A DNA stretch of 7,146 nt, taken from assembly GCA_030829675.1 (NCBI GenBank), contig JAURAE010000067.1:1-7146 (forward strand). The letters run 5' to 3'. The notes under the pieces are model-generated. The model ran no database searches, was not told the origin of the DNA, and was given only the letters and a program-made list of their open reading frames with translations. Position 1 is the stretch's first letter; every line of letters begins with the position of its first letter. The DNA is from Schleiferiaceae bacterium. Lineage in GTDB: Bacteria; Bacteroidota; Bacteroidia; Flavobacteriales; Schleiferiaceae. Below, one piece after another: positions 6,116 through 7,146 of the stretch. Both the position numbers and the translations under genes were made by a program.

Positions 6116-7108
6116 ATGAAAAAATTAGTAGCATTTGGCGCTATCGTTGGCGCTCTATTTATGACCTCCTGTGAGCCAAACGGCCCAGCAGTTGAGCCTG
6201 CCACCTACCCAGGTGACTCATTGACCGTTAGCAATGCTGCCCGTCCATTGGTAATTGAAACTACCGGTGCATGGTGTCAGTACTGTCCAAACGGCGCTGA
6301 AATCATGACCATCCTTGACGGTGTATTGGGAGATAGCGCAGTATTGATCGCTAATCACGTTGGTGATTGGTTCTCTACAGATAACGCTGCCTCTGCTAAG
6401 TTCGACGATAACTTCCCTACTTCAGGCGTACCTAACTTCTACGTGAACAACACAGACGTAGGTCAGAGCCCCGCTGCCGCTGCCGCTGCTGCTACCCTAG
6501 CAGAAGTTGCTTTCGGTTTGGAAGCTGATGTTGAAAACACTGGTACGAAGCTCATCGTTTATCCTCGCGTAAAAGCATTGGAAACGAACCTTGATAACGT
6601 ATACATGATCCAATCTTACTTGTTGCTCAACGGTGTTGAAGCCAAAGATTACGGCAACGGTGTTGATTTGAACCAAGTAAGCTCTTTGCCGAAGGTAAGT
6701 ACTGGTTCAGGTGCGACTCCAACTACTTGGGCACAAGATGCGGCCTTGGTAAACGGAACACCACTGATCAAGTCCGGAACCATTTACACTCACGACGAAG
6801 TATTGTACCGTCACGCTACCGCCGCTGTTATTGGCTGGGTAGAGAGCGACGATGCAAATACTGCTGATACATCAATGGTTTCATTGGGACCATGGGGTAT
6901 GAACTTGGGAGATTTGAACCCACTAGGCAATGCCTTCGCTGCTGGCGATGTGTACGGTACTCGTTACACGCCAATGCAGTTCCACATCGACATCCCAACA
7001 CTTCCTTTCAACGCTGATTACAGTGTTGCGACCATCGTTTGGGAATTGCGCCAAGACGGTTCAGGAGATTACGATTACGTAAATGGTGTAGTGACTCACG
7101 TTCACTAA
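6116..7108 (+). CDS. Omp28-like outer-membrane lipoprotein with thioredoxin-type CxxC
   Basis: A 330-residue protein started at the ATG 6116. The frame extends upstream to an ATG at 6065, but that overlaps the EEP gene and would place 17 non-signal residues before a clear lipoprotein signal. MKKLVAFGAIVGALFMTSC gives the lipobox FMTSC with Cys19 as the lipidated residue, followed by E20-P-N-G. A thioredoxin-like region follows: 'ETTGAWCQYCPNGA' (48-61) with C54 and C57, then 'GVPNFYVN' (104-111), where Pro106 matches the cis-Pro position. This arrangement is that of Omp28-related proteins, known from Porphyromonas gingivalis as a surface lipoprotein; a biochemical role is not established. The C-terminal half is beta-rich with no type IX secretion domain at the end. 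A run of seven Ala (120-126) follows the thioredoxin-like part. Codons ending in T (GCT, GGT, GTT) are more frequent than in the neighbours, which suggests high expression. Confidence 0.85.
   Translation: MKKLVAFGAIVGALFMTSCEPNGPAVEPATYPGDSLTVSNAARPLVIETTGAWCQYCPNGAEIMTILDGVLGDSAVLIANHVGDWFSTDNAASAKFDDNFPTSGVPNFYVNNTDVGQSPAAAAAAATLAEVAFGLEADVENTGTKLIVYPRVKALETNLDNVYMIQSYLLLNGVEAKDYGNGVDLNQVSSLPKVSTGSGATPTTWAQDAALVNGTPLIKSGTIYTHDEVLYRHATAAVIGWVESDDANTADTSMVSLGPWGMNLGDLNPLGNAFAAGDVYGTRYTPMQFHIDIPTLPFNADYSVATIVWELRQDGSGDYDYVNGVVTHVH
6473..6493 (+). repeat. GCY trinucleotide tract coding for seven alanines
   Basis: Seven consecutive alanine codons (GCT or GCC) within the Omp28-like gene, residues 120-126, between the thioredoxin-like part and the beta-rich domain. 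The GCT/GCC mix means the run is not a perfect microsatellite. It probably forms a short helix or linker. Copy number could vary between strains, and changes would keep the frame. Confidence 0.6.
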
Positions 7109-7128
7109 GCCAATTCGATAAGCTTATG

Positions 7129-7146
7129 AAAGCCTCGCAGGAAACT
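7129..7146 (+). terminator. Possible left half of an intrinsic terminator cut by the window edge
   Basis: Twenty bases after the Omp28 stop the sequence reads AAAGCCTCGCAG-GAAA-CT and then ends. GAAA (7141-7144) is a favoured tetraloop, and the final CT pairs with AG at 7139-7140, so a hairpin with stem GCCTCGCAG may continue past the edge. Only two base pairs are visible. The alternative is the start of a new gene at ATG 7126-7128, reading MKASQET. Confidence 0.35.

Noticed and set aside
7118..7127. Palindrome ATAAGCTTAT after the Omp28 stop
   Set aside because: A 10-base palindrome of this composition is expected by chance, and nothing around it suggests an operator.
1..7146. CRISPR array, tRNA, rRNA, insertion sequence, phage or defence genes
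   Set aside because: No spaced repeats, cloverleaf-like sequence, transposase or inverted terminal repeats were seen. The coding genes fill nearly all of the window and belong to known families.

Overview
The window looks like chromosomal DNA from a Bacteroidota bacterium, probably the Flavobacteriia/Flavobacteriales side. The reasons are: an Omp28-type lipoprotein, a stand-alone FtsE-type ATPase without ftsX beside it, a QueA-like protein of the longer form I associate with Bacteroidota, no Shine-Dalgarno sequences before the starts, and upstream elements resembling the Bacteroidota -7 consensus TAnnTTTG. Base composition is moderate and coding density is very high. The genus cannot be fixed from this sequence alone.

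Layout, left to right. (1) Positions 1-1042, minus strand: the first 347 codons of an exported TPR-repeat protein that runs off the left edge. (2) A 168-bp divergent intergenic region with a good -7 element facing right. (3) Plus strand: an FtsE-like ABC ATPase (1211-1888), then a family 2 glycosyltransferase (1892-2803) only 3 bp later, almost certainly one transcript. (4) Minus strand: a family 4 GT-B glycosyltransferase (2778-3881) that meets the GT2 gene tail to tail with a 26-bp overlap. (5) A 66-bp divergent gap with back-to-back -7-like elements. (6) Plus strand: a QueA-like tRNA ribosyltransferase-isomerase (3948-5132), a secreted endonuclease/exonuclease/phosphatase (EEP) family protein (5169-6077) and an Omp28-like lipoprotein with a thioredoxin-type CxxC motif (6116-7108). 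A possible half terminator hairpin lies at the right edge.

The genes are mostly envelope-related (TPR export protein, FtsE, two glycosyltransferases, secreted phosphodiesterase-like enzyme, Omp28 lipoprotein) plus one tRNA-modification-type enzyme. They do not form one obvious pathway. I see no mobile element, CRISPR array, tRNA, rRNA or phage gene, and nothing that amounts to an undescribed system. The points most worth a second look are the insertion in the QueA-like protein, the FtsE-GT2 coupling, and the change in codon use at the Omp28 gene.
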